DNA of 6,517 nt, taken from positions 1 to 6,517 of the forward strand of contig NZ_LGEG01000061.1 of NCBI RefSeq assembly GCF_001280125.1, written 5' to 3'. Below the pieces are notes generated by a model that ran no database searches, had not been told where the DNA came from, and saw only the letters and a list, made by a program, of their open reading frames with translations. Source of the stretch: Streptomyces sp. NRRL F-6492. Its GTDB lineage: Bacteria; Actinomycetota; Actinomycetes; Streptomycetales; Streptomycetaceae. Below, one piece after another: positions 1 through 5,127 of this stretch. Numbering within the stretch: position 1 is the first letter of the stretch; every line of letters starts with the position of its first letter. The position numbers and the translations under genes were made by a program.

Positions 1-136
1 CGGGAACGGGGTGTCCCCGGGAACGGGGTGTCCCCGGGAACGGGGTGTCCCCGGGAACGGGGTGTCCCCGGGAACGGGGTGTCCCCGGGAACGGGGTGTG
101 CCCGGGAACGGGGTGTGCCCGGAAACGGGAGGTCCC
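1..136. repeat. 17-bp tandem repeat array, about eight copies, open at left edge
   Basis: The unit cgggaacggggtgtccc is repeated head to tail with no spacers. Copies at 1-17, 18-34, 35-51, 52-68 and 69-85 are identical. Copies at 86-102 and 103-119 share a C-to-G change at unit position 15. The copy at 120-136 is degenerate and doubles as the left arm of the adjacent stem-loop. The array starts at base 1, so its full length is unknown. Because 17 is not a multiple of 3, all three forward frames stay open through it, which creates spurious reading frames. It lies just beyond the probable terminator of dctA, in a region with no gene. Such arrays usually grow by replication slippage; no function is shown by the sequence. 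Confidence 0.95.
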
Positions 137-174
137 CGGCCGCTCGTGGCGGCCGGGGGCCTCCCGTTCCCGGG
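118..174 (-). terminator. Long stem-loop, probable dctA terminator
   Basis: Arms 118-143 and 149-174 pair over 26 positions, with 24 Watson-Crick pairs, one G-T wobble (133/159) and one mismatch (123/169), around the 5-nt loop 144-148. It lies about 60 bp past the stop codon of the leftward dctA gene. It has no strong U-tract, which is usual for terminators in high-GC actinobacteria. The left arm is itself the last, diverged copy of the 17-bp array. The near-symmetry would let it act on transcription from either side. Termination is inferred from position and structure. Confidence 0.75.
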
Positions 175-233
175 GCCCGGATCCGGCTCAAGGCCCGGGA
201 CCCGGCGGTTCTCCGCGGAGGGGCGGCAGCCCG
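175..233. other. dctA 3' flank with two short palindromes
   Basis: This 59-bp stretch between the stem-loop and the dctA stop codon holds two perfect 10-bp palindromes, CCGGATCCGG (177-186) and CTCCGCGGAG (211-220). On the dctA transcript they could form small hairpins ahead of the main terminator. In DNA this rich in GC such palindromes also arise by chance, so no function is claimed. Confidence 0.35.
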
Positions 234-1586
234 TCAGACCACCGCGTGGGTCTTCTCGCCCTCCCCGTCCGCCCGCTGGTCCGGGACCGGGGTCGGGGCG
301 TGGTCGTCGACGAGGGTCTTCTCGTCGAAGGGGACGCGGCCGGCGAGGACCTCGGTCACCCGCGCCTTGTCGATCTCCTTGGTCCACGTGCCGACGAGGA
401 CGGTGGCGACGGCGTTGCCCGCGAAGTTGGTGAGGGCGCGCGCCTCGCTCATGAAGCGGTCGATGCCGACGATCAGGCCCACCCCGTCGACCAGTTCGGG
501 CCGGTGCGACTGGAGGCCGCCCGCCAGGGTGGCCAGGCCCGCGCCGGTGACGCCCGCCGCCCCCTTCGACGCGATGATCATGAAGACGAGGAGCGAGACC
601 TGCTCGCCGATCGACAGCGGGTCGCCCATCGCCTCGGCGACGAAGAGCGAGGCCATCGTGAGGTAGATCGCGGTGCCGTCGAGGTTGAAGGAGTAGCCGG
701 TCGGCACGGTGATGCCGACGACCGGCTTGGAGACGCCCAGGTGCTCCATCTTCGCGATCAGGCGCGGCAGCGCCGACTCGGAGGAGGAGGTGGAGAGGAT
801 CAGCAGGAACTCGCGGCCCAGGTACTTCAAGAGGGTCCAGATGTTGATCCCGGCGACCAGCCGCAGGATCGCGCCGAGCACGACGAAGACGAAGAGTCCG
901 CAGGTCAGGTAGAAGCCGATCATGATGACGGCGAGGGACTTCAGGGCGTCCGCGCCGGTCGCGCCGACGACGGCCGCGATCGCGCCGAACGCGCCGACCG
1001 GGGCCACCCACATGATCATGGCGAGGATGCGGAAGACCAGCCGCTGGATGTGCCCGATCCCGCGCAGGACCGGCTCCCCGGCCGCGCCCATCGCCTGGAG
1101 GGCGAAGCCCGCCAGGAGGGCGACCAGGAGGGTCTGGAGAACCTCGCCCCCGGTGAAGGCGGAGACGAGGGTGGTGGGGATGATCCCGAGGAGGAAGTCC
1201 GCCGTGGACTCGCTCGCGCCCTCCGCCTGCTTGGCGCCGGCCTCGGCCAGCTCCTCGGTGAGGTGGAGGCCGGAGCCGGGCTCCAGGAGGTTGCCGACGA
1301 GCAGGCCGATCGCGAGCGCCACCGTCGACATGAGCAGGAAGTAGCCGAGGGCGAGGCCGCCGACGGCGCCGACCTTCGCGGCCTTCCGCACCGAGCCGAC
1401 GCCGAGCACGATCGTGCAGAAGATGATCGGGGAGATCATCATCTTGATCAGGTTGACGAATCCGGTGCCGAGCGGCTTGAGCTCGACGGCGACGCCCGGC
1501 GCCAGGAAGCCGACCGCGATGCCGAGCAGTACGGCGCCGATGACGGCCAGGTACAGATAGTGGGTACGGTCCCGGCGTGCGGCCAC
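234..1586 (-). CDS. dctA: C4-dicarboxylate:cation symporter (DAACS family, DctA)
   Basis: This 450-residue protein is a DAACS/SLC1-type secondary transporter that imports succinate, fumarate or malate with H+ or Na+ across the cytoplasmic membrane. Visible family features are hydrophobic segments from residue 11 onward, the serine-rich hairpin-1 motif STSSSESALPRL (265-276), the TM7 motif GYSFNLDGTAIY (297-308), the hairpin-2 motif SKGAAGVTGAG (340-350), and the TM8 substrate site DRFMSEARALTNFAGN (376-391). The hydrophilic C-terminal tail from about residue 401 makes it slightly longer than E. coli DctA (428 residues). The start is the GTG at 1584-1586, preceded by GAGGAGGA with 4 nt between; upstream starts would add a basic, low-complexity leader not typical of the family. 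It is divergent from a CitA/DcuS-like two-component pair, which fits inducible dicarboxylate uptake. Exact substrate and coupling ion cannot be read from sequence. Confidence 0.96.
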   Translation of the reverse strand: MAARRDRTHYLYLAVIGAVLLGIAVGFLAPGVAVELKPLGTGFVNLIKMMISPIIFCTIVLGVGSVRKAAKVGAVGGLALGYFLLMSTVALAIGLLVGNLLEPGSGLHLTEELAEAGAKQAEGASESTADFLLGIIPTTLVSAFTGGEVLQTLLVALLAGFALQAMGAAGEPVLRGIGHIQRLVFRILAMIMWVAPVGAFGAIAAVVGATGADALKSLAVIMIGFYLTCGLFVFVVLGAILRLVAGINIWTLLKYLGREFLLILSTSSSESALPRLIAKMEHLGVSKPVVGITVPTGYSFNLDGTAIYLTMASLFVAEAMGDPLSIGEQVSLLVFMIIASKGAAGVTGAGLATLAGGLQSHRPELVDGVGLIVGIDRFMSEARALTNFAGNAVATVLVGTWTKEIDKARVTEVLAGRVPFDEKTLVDDHAPTPVPDQRADGEGEKTHAVV

Positions 1587-1590
1587 GGGG

Positions 1591-1598
1591 TCCTCCTC
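1591..1598 (-). promoter_or_regulatory. dctA ribosome binding site
   Basis: The minus strand reads GAGGAGGA here, then four C residues and GTG. This strong Shine-Dalgarno match fixes the dctA start at 1586 and argues against the upstream in-frame starts. Confidence 0.85.
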
Positions 1599-1634
1599 GC
1601 GCTGATGGGTGTCCACGTCCCGGTGGACTCCGCG

Positions 1635-1663
1635 ACTATCCATCAGCCTGTGACCCGGGTCAC
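1635..1663 (-). promoter_or_regulatory. Candidate dctA promoter (-35 GTGACC, -10 GATAGT)
   Basis: On the minus strand GTGACC (1658-1663; four of six matches to TTGACA) and GATAGT (1635-1640; four of six to TATAAT) are separated by exactly 17 bp. Transcription would begin near 1628, giving a leader of about 42 nt that includes the ribosome binding site. The -35 lies inside the Crp-like palindrome, so factor binding there would interfere directly with polymerase. Assigned by pattern only. Confidence 0.5.
1650..1663. promoter_or_regulatory. Crp-like operator, perfect palindrome GTGACCCGGGTCAC
   Basis: This 14-bp perfect palindrome fits the pattern GTG-N6-GNCAC reported for Streptomyces Crp and the general TGTGA-N6-TCAC half-site layout; the base before it is T, giving TGTGA on one side. 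It overlaps the candidate dctA -35 and its centre is about 28 bp upstream of the predicted start, a position that favours repression over classical activation if the promoter call is right. C4-dicarboxylate transporters are often under catabolite control, which fits. Confidence 0.55.
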
Positions 1664-1672
1664 GGTTGCGTA

Positions 1673-1694
1673 CGTTTCGTTCACGGCCGAAACG
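1673..1694. promoter_or_regulatory. Inverted repeat CGTTTCG-N8-CGAAACG, candidate response-regulator operator
   Basis: Two 7-bp arms (1673-1679 and 1688-1694) are perfect inverted repeats separated by 8 bp, centred about 55 bp upstream of the predicted dctA start. The arms are AT-richer than their surroundings. An upstream two-fold site is where an activating response regulator would be expected to bind, and the linked CitB-type regulator is the obvious candidate. Binding is inferred from position. Confidence 0.4.
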
Positions 1695-1695
1695 G

Positions 1696-1764
1696 CGGGG
1701 GCCCGGAACGGACCGGGGCGGGGGCCCGGAACGGACCGGGGCGGGGGCCCGGAACGGACCGGGG
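1696..1764. repeat. Three exact 23-bp tandem repeats between dctA and the sensor kinase
   Basis: Identical copies occupy 1696-1718, 1719-1741 and 1742-1764, each starting cgggggcccggaacgg, and a partial copy trails to about 1768. The unit shares a CCCGG(G)AACGG core with the 17-bp array on the other side of dctA. The array lies between the operators and the kinase start. It may be an iterated binding site, a spacer or slippage product; no spacer sequences separate the copies, so it is not CRISPR. Confidence 0.9.
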
Positions 1765-1794
1765 CCGGAGCGCCGCCGCGCGGCCCCGGACGTG

Positions 1795-1807
1795 CACACT
1801 TACCCGC
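1795..1807 (+). promoter_or_regulatory. Candidate -10 for a leaderless sensor-kinase transcript
   Basis: CACACT (1795-1800), a weak TANNNT-type -10, is followed by 7 nt and then the ATG at 1808. There is no Shine-Dalgarno sequence ahead of this ATG, so a leaderless mRNA starting at or near the A of ATG is likely. No convincing -35 is visible. Confidence 0.35.
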
Positions 1808-3622
1808 ATGCGTCTCCCCCTCCCCCGCCCCCGCAGCCTGGCCGGCCAGCTCTTCGCGATGCAGGTCGTGCTCGTGGCCGTCGTCGTGGCGGGGTGCGCG
1901 GTCTTCGCGTACCTCACGGACCGGGCGCAGGCCGAGGAGACCGCGCGGCGCCAGTCCACGGCCACCGCCGCGGCCGTCGCCGACTCCCCGTCCGTGGCCG
2001 CCGCCGCCCGCGCGGCCGACCCGTCGGCGGCGCTCCAGCCGTACGCCGAGTCGCTGCGCCGCCACGCGGACGTCGCCTTCGTGGTGATCATGGCTCCGGA
2101 CGGCACCCGCTGGACGCACCCGGAGCCGGACCAGATCGGCCGCACGTACCTCGGCCACATCGAGGAGGCCCGGCGGGGGCGGATCCACTCCGAGACCCAC
2201 CTGGGGGTCCTCGGCCCCTCCGTGCGGACGATCGCGCCCGTCTTCGACGGCGACGGGCGGGTCGTCGCGCTGGTCAGCGCGGGCATCACGATCGAGCGGA
2301 TCAGCGCGCAGGTGCGGGAGCAGGTGACCGCCCTGCTCGGCATGGCGGGCGCGGCGCTCGCGCTCGGCGGGGCGGGGACGTACGTCGTGAACGCGCGCCT
2401 GCGCCGCCACACCCACGGCATGAACGCCACCGAGCTGAGCCGGATGCACGACTACCACGAGGCCGCGCTGCACGCCGTGCGGGAGGGGCTCGTGATGCTC
2501 GACGGACGGCGGCGGATCGCCCTGATCAACGACGGGGCGCGGGAGCTGCTCGGCCTGGACGAGGGGGTCGTGGGCCGCCCGGCGGCCGACCTCGGCCTGC
2601 CCGCGCCGCTGACGGGCGCGCTGCTGTCCTCGGAGCCGCGCGTGGACGAGACGCACCTGACGGAGGACCGGGTCCTCGTCGTGAGCACCCGCCCGGTGGT
2701 CGGCGGGGAGCGGCGCGGGACCGTCGTGACGCTGCGGGACCGCACGGAGCTCCAGGCCCTGTCGGGCGAGCTGGACTCCGAGCGGGGCTTCACGCAGGCG
2801 CTGCGCTCGCAGGCGCACGAGGCGGCGAACCGGCTGCACACGGTCGTCTCGCTCATCGAGCTGGGCCGGGTGGCGGAGGCGGTGGAGTTCGCGACGGCGG
2901 AACTGGAACTGGCCCAGGCGCTCACCGACCGGGTCGTGGACGCGGTCGGCGAACCCGTCCTCGCCGCGCTGCTGCTCGGCAAGGCGGCGCAGGCCAACGA
3001 GCGGGGCGTGGAGCTGGTCCTCACCGAGGACAGCCGCATCGACGACGGCCGGGTGCCGGCGGCCCTGCCCGCCCGGGACCTGGTGACGATCCTCGGCAAC
3101 CTGATCGACAACGCCGTGGAGGCGGCGGGCGGGACCCCGCACGCGCGCGTGACGGTCACGGTCGCGGCCCGCGCGGGAGACGGCGAGCTGCTGCTCCGGG
3201 TCGGGGACAGCGGCCCCGGCGTCCGCCCGGCCGACCGGGACGCGGTGCTCGGGCGCGGCTGGTCCACCCGGGGCCCGGGGCGCGGCCTCGGCCTGGCCCT
3301 GGTCCACCAGGCGGTCTCCCGCGCCTCGGGCACGCTGACCCTCACGGACGGGGAGGAGGGCGGGGCGGAGTTCACGGTACGGCTGCCGCTGCGGGAGCCG
3401 GGGGCGGGTGCGGGTGCGGGTTCGGGGGTGGTGCGGGGGGCCGTGGCGGTACGGGGGGCCGTGCAGGTGCCGGTTCCGGTTCCGGTGCCGCGGAAAGTCG
3501 GAGGGCCTCCCCTTAGGGGTGATGCCCCCGGTGCGGGCGACGCCCCCGACACGAAGGGCGTCTCCGAGGCGGGCGGCGCACCCGGCGCGAAGGACGTTTC
3601 CGGCACGGAGGTGACCCCGTGA
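1808..3622 (+). CDS. Sensor histidine kinase, CitA/DcuS family (citrate/C4-dicarboxylate sensing type)
   Basis: This 604-residue membrane kinase should sense an external organic acid and phosphorylate the regulator encoded next to it. Order of parts: TM1 (about 12-36), extracytoplasmic PASp/PDC sensor domain (37-172), TM2 (174-195), cytoplasmic PAS (about 214-310), SpoOB-type dimerisation helix with QAHEAANRLH and phospho-accepting H337, then the ATPase domain with N-box LGNLIDNAVEA (429-439), GDSGPG (466-471) and GRGLGLALV (491-499). R101 and H104 (RWTH) and R140 (GPSVR) match the ligand-binding RxxH...R of CitA and DcuS. The ATG start has no Shine-Dalgarno and places TM1 normally. An unusual tail (531-604) of Gly-Ala, Val-Pro and GAP-type repeats follows the ATPase domain. 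The stop overlaps the regulator start by 4 bp. Ligand identity is inferred from family and the divergent dctA. Confidence 0.95.
   Translation: MRLPLPRPRSLAGQLFAMQVVLVAVVVAGCAVFAYLTDRAQAEETARRQSTATAAAVADSPSVAAAARAADPSAALQPYAESLRRHADVAFVVIMAPDGTRWTHPEPDQIGRTYLGHIEEARRGRIHSETHLGVLGPSVRTIAPVFDGDGRVVALVSAGITIERISAQVREQVTALLGMAGAALALGGAGTYVVNARLRRHTHGMNATELSRMHDYHEAALHAVREGLVMLDGRRRIALINDGARELLGLDEGVVGRPAADLGLPAPLTGALLSSEPRVDETHLTEDRVLVVSTRPVVGGERRGTVVTLRDRTELQALSGELDSERGFTQALRSQAHEAANRLHTVVSLIELGRVAEAVEFATAELELAQALTDRVVDAVGEPVLAALLLGKAAQANERGVELVLTEDSRIDDGRVPAALPARDLVTILGNLIDNAVEAAGGTPHARVTVTVAARAGDGELLLRVGDSGPGVRPADRDAVLGRGWSTRGPGRGLGLALVHQAVSRASGTLTLTDGEEGGAEFTVRLPLREPGAGAGAGSGVVRGAVAVRGAVQVPVPVPVPRKVGGPPLRGDAPGAGDAPDTKGVSEAGGAPGAKDVSGTEVTP
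3390..3619 (+). repeat. Low-complexity coding repeat: C-terminal tail of the sensor kinase
   Basis: The last 74 codons of the kinase form a repetitive tail. It starts with alternating gcg-ggt codons (GAGAGAG, 532-538), then a GAV-type duplication (VVRGAVAVRGAV, 541-552), then VPVPVPVP (554-561), and ends with a 12-residue imperfect repeat (577-588 and 589-600, aligned on APxxKxVS). Codon use here is looser than in the rest of the gene, with GTT, GGT, AAA, GGA, CCT, CTT, AGG and GAT, which suggests relaxed constraint and slippage growth. Confidence 0.75.
3607..3614 (+). promoter_or_regulatory. Ribosome binding site of the response regulator, inside the kinase gene
   Basis: GGAGGTGA is a full match to the anti-Shine-Dalgarno sequence and lies 4 nt before the GTG at 3619. 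It supports this start and, with the GTGA stop/start overlap, translational coupling of kinase and regulator. The run GACCCCGTG is identical at the dctA start. Confidence 0.85.
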
Positions 3623-4314
3623 GTGCCGCTCCCCTCCGGGTCCTGGTCGTCGAGGACGACCCCGTGGCCGCCGACGCCCACGCGCTCTACGCCGGGCGCG
3701 TCGAGGGCTTCGCCGTCGTCGGGATCGCGCACTCGCGGGCCGCCGCCGTACGGGTGCTCGACCGGACGCGGGTCGACCTGATCCTGCTCGACCTGTACCT
3801 GCCCGACGGCCACGGCCTCCAGCTCCTGCGGGCGCTGCGCGCCGCCGGGCACGCCGCCGACGTCATCGCGGTGACCTCCGCCCGGGACCTGGCGGTCGTG
3901 CGGGAGGGGGTCTCCCTGGGGGTCGTCCAGTACGTGCTCAAGCCCTTCGCCTTCGCGACCCTCAGGGACCGGCTCGTCCGGTACGCCGAGTTCCGGGCGG
4001 CCGCCGGGGAGGCCTCCGGGCAGGACGAGGTGGACCGGGCGCTCGCCGCCCTGCGCGCGCCGCACCCCGCCGCGCTCCCCAAGGGGCTGAGCGCCCCGAC
4101 CCTGGAGGCGGTCACCCGTACCCTCCGGGCCGCCCCGGAGGGGGTCACCGCCGCCGAGGCGGGGACGGCCCTGGGGATCTCCCGGATCACCGCGCGCCGC
4201 TACCTGGAACACCTGGTCGCCGAGGGCCGGGCCGTGCGGGCCCCGCGGTACGGGCAGATCGGACGGCCCGAGCTCCAGTACCGCTGGCGGGAGGGACCCG
4301 TACGGGGTCACTGA
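3619..4314 (+). CDS. Response regulator, CitB/DcuR family
   Basis: This 231-residue cytoplasmic transcription factor is the probable partner of the kinase just upstream. The receiver domain (about 6-122) has the acidic pocket E12-D13-D14, phospho-accepting D58 in LLDLYLPDG, T86 and K108 in the LKPF motif. A linker leads to a C-terminal helix-turn-helix (about 176-200, VTAAEAGTALGISRITARRYL) of the type found in CitB, DcuR and DctR, and the conserved ending GRPELQYRW is present. Its length is normal for the family. The GTG start overlaps the kinase stop (GTGA) and has a perfect ribosome binding site, so the two are made together. The divergent dctA is the likely target, with the inverted repeat at 1673-1694 as a possible site; this is inferred, not shown. 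Confidence 0.95.
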   Translation: MSAAPLRVLVVEDDPVAADAHALYAGRVEGFAVVGIAHSRAAAVRVLDRTRVDLILLDLYLPDGHGLQLLRALRAAGHAADVIAVTSARDLAVVREGVSLGVVQYVLKPFAFATLRDRLVRYAEFRAAAGEASGQDEVDRALAALRAPHPAALPKGLSAPTLEAVTRTLRAAPEGVTAAEAGTALGISRITARRYLEHLVAEGRAVRAPRYGQIGRPELQYRWREGPVRGH

Positions 4315-4338
4315 ACGGGGAGGACGCCGTTACCAGGC

Positions 4339-4377
4339 GGTTCCCACGTTCCTACGAACCTCGCGCCTTGGGGGAAC
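4339..4377. promoter_or_regulatory. Nested inverted repeats between the regulator and the HTH gene
   Basis: GTTCCC (4340-4345) pairs with GGGAAC (4372-4377), and inside it GTTC (4348-4351) pairs with GAAC (4356-4359). The half-sites also make an 8-bp tandem, TTCCCACG then TTCCTACG (4341-4356). The stretch is less GC-rich than its surroundings and lies 30-60 bp upstream of the leaderless promoter of the next gene. It could be an operator, possibly autoregulatory, or a weak terminator for the two-component operon. The stem is too broken to call a strong terminator. Confidence 0.35.
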
Positions 4378-4407
4378 GCACCGTATCCAGCCGTCACCCT
4401 CCGCACC

Positions 4408-4419
4408 TACGGTGGCCGC
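4408..4419 (+). promoter_or_regulatory. -10 element TACGGT of a leaderless transcript
   Basis: TACGGT (4408-4413) fits the actinobacterial TANNNT consensus and is followed by exactly 6 nt and then GTG. No ribosome binding site precedes the GTG, so transcription and translation most likely begin together at 4420. No clear -35 is seen. Confidence 0.6.
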
Positions 4420-5091
4420 GTGCACCCACCTTCCCCACCCTTCGACGCCCCGGCCGCGCGCCGCCTGCGGGAAGGACTCGGCATGGCCCACGACCACGTC
4501 GCGTACGGCCTGCGGGCGCAATACGGCATCCTCGCCACCCCCGAGACCGTCCTCGCCTGGGAGCGCGGCCGGGCGGTCCCCACCGAGCAGGAGCTGACCG
4601 CCCTCGCGGGCGTCCTGTGGTGCTCCCCCGCCGAGCTGATCGCCGCCGCCTCCACCCTGCGCGAGCACCGGGTGGCGCGCGGGACCGCCCCCGAGGAGCT
4701 GGCGCGGCGGGTGGGGCTCTCGGCCCAGGCGTACCGGCGGATGGAGGACGAGGGGCGCTGGCGCGGCACCGAACGCCAGACGGCCGCCCTCGCGGAGGCC
4801 CTCGGCCTCGGCCCGCGCGCCCTGATCACCGCGACCGGCGGCGACGAACGCCTCGCCGAACTGCTGCGCGACGCGGCCACCACCCGCTGGCAGGCGTACG
4901 TGAAACCGGCGGTGCGGATGGTGCCGCTGCCCAGGCGGACGGTGGAGGCGGCGCTCCAGCGGCTGCACACGGACTACCACGCCCGGATGGCGGCGACCAG
5001 CAGCTGGGGCGCGTCGGGGGGCTCCGGCGAGGCGGGGCGCGCGTACCTGGACGACGTCACCGGCCACTTCTGGGCGTCCGTCGGCGCATGA
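4420..5091 (+). CDS. Protein with two XRE-like helix-turn-helix units
   Basis: This 223-residue protein is a probable cytoplasmic DNA-binding regulator. Two XRE-like units can be read. The first spans about residues 12-75, with TPETVLAWERGRAVPTEQE (40-58) giving the recognition-helix and WERG signature and ALAGVLWCSPAELIA after it. The second spans about 81-138, with PEELARRVGLSAQAYRRMEDE (91-111) and AALAEALGLGPRALI. The C-terminal part (140-223) has no recognised domain and ends in a Gly/Ser-rich stretch (193-204). The start is a GTG with a TANNNT -10 6 nt ahead and no ribosome binding site. It is followed 36 bp later by a tyrosine phosphatase gene with its own promoter. Target genes are unknown; autoregulation or control of the phosphatase gene is possible. 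Confidence 0.85.
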   Translation: MHPPSPPFDAPAARRLREGLGMAHDHVAYGLRAQYGILATPETVLAWERGRAVPTEQELTALAGVLWCSPAELIAAASTLREHRVARGTAPEELARRVGLSAQAYRRMEDEGRWRGTERQTAALAEALGLGPRALITATGGDERLAELLRDAATTRWQAYVKPAVRMVPLPRRTVEAALQRLHTDYHARMAATSSWGASGGSGEAGRAYLDDVTGHFWASVGA

Positions 5092-5093
5092 TC

Positions 5094-5127
5094 CCGACGG
5101 CGTCGGCAGGCGCCGTAGATTGGCGCC
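5094..5127 (+). promoter_or_regulatory. Leaderless promoter of the phosphatase gene, with flanking palindromes
   Basis: TAGATT (5116-5121) is a good TANNNT -10 followed by 6 nt and the GTG at 5128, so the mRNA is probably leaderless. GGCGCC occurs on both sides of the -10 (5109-5114 and 5122-5127), giving a two-fold arrangement about it, and CCGACG-G-CGTCGG (5094-5106) lies in the -35 zone. These could be operator half-sites. The promoter lies wholly in the 36-bp gap after the HTH gene. Confidence 0.6.

Noticed and set aside
1..136. CRISPR array
   Set aside because: Copies are 17 bp, directly abutting, with no unique spacers and no cas genes. The same applies to the arrays at 1696-1764 and 5874-5922.
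11..666. Forward open frames beginning in the 17-bp array
   Set aside because: The array keeps all three frames open because 17 is not divisible by 3. Downstream these frames run antisense to dctA, whose motifs are unmistakable.
1587..1799. Upstream extension of dctA to an ATG at 1799
   Set aside because: The extension translates the 23-bp repeats and the operator region, and is basic and low-complexity. The GTG at 1586 has a strong ribosome binding site and gives the normal family N-terminus.
45..2087. Long 680-codon forward frame across dctA
   Set aside because: It is antisense to dctA and then out of frame with the kinase. Its composition is Asp/Glu/Arg/Gly-rich shadow sequence with no domain.
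1643..3307. 554-codon minus-strand frame opposite the kinase
   Set aside because: A shadow of high GC third positions, rich in Arg/His/Ala, with no recognisable motif; the plus strand encodes a complete kinase.
3513..3515. TTA codon suggesting bldA control of the kinase
   Set aside because: The TTA is out of frame: the kinase reads CTT (3512-3514) then AGG, so there is no TTA leucine codon here.
2452..4311. 619-codon minus-strand frame opposite kinase and regulator
   Set aside because: It spans two genes with clear domains on the other strand. The repetitive middle is the complement of the kinase tail repeats.
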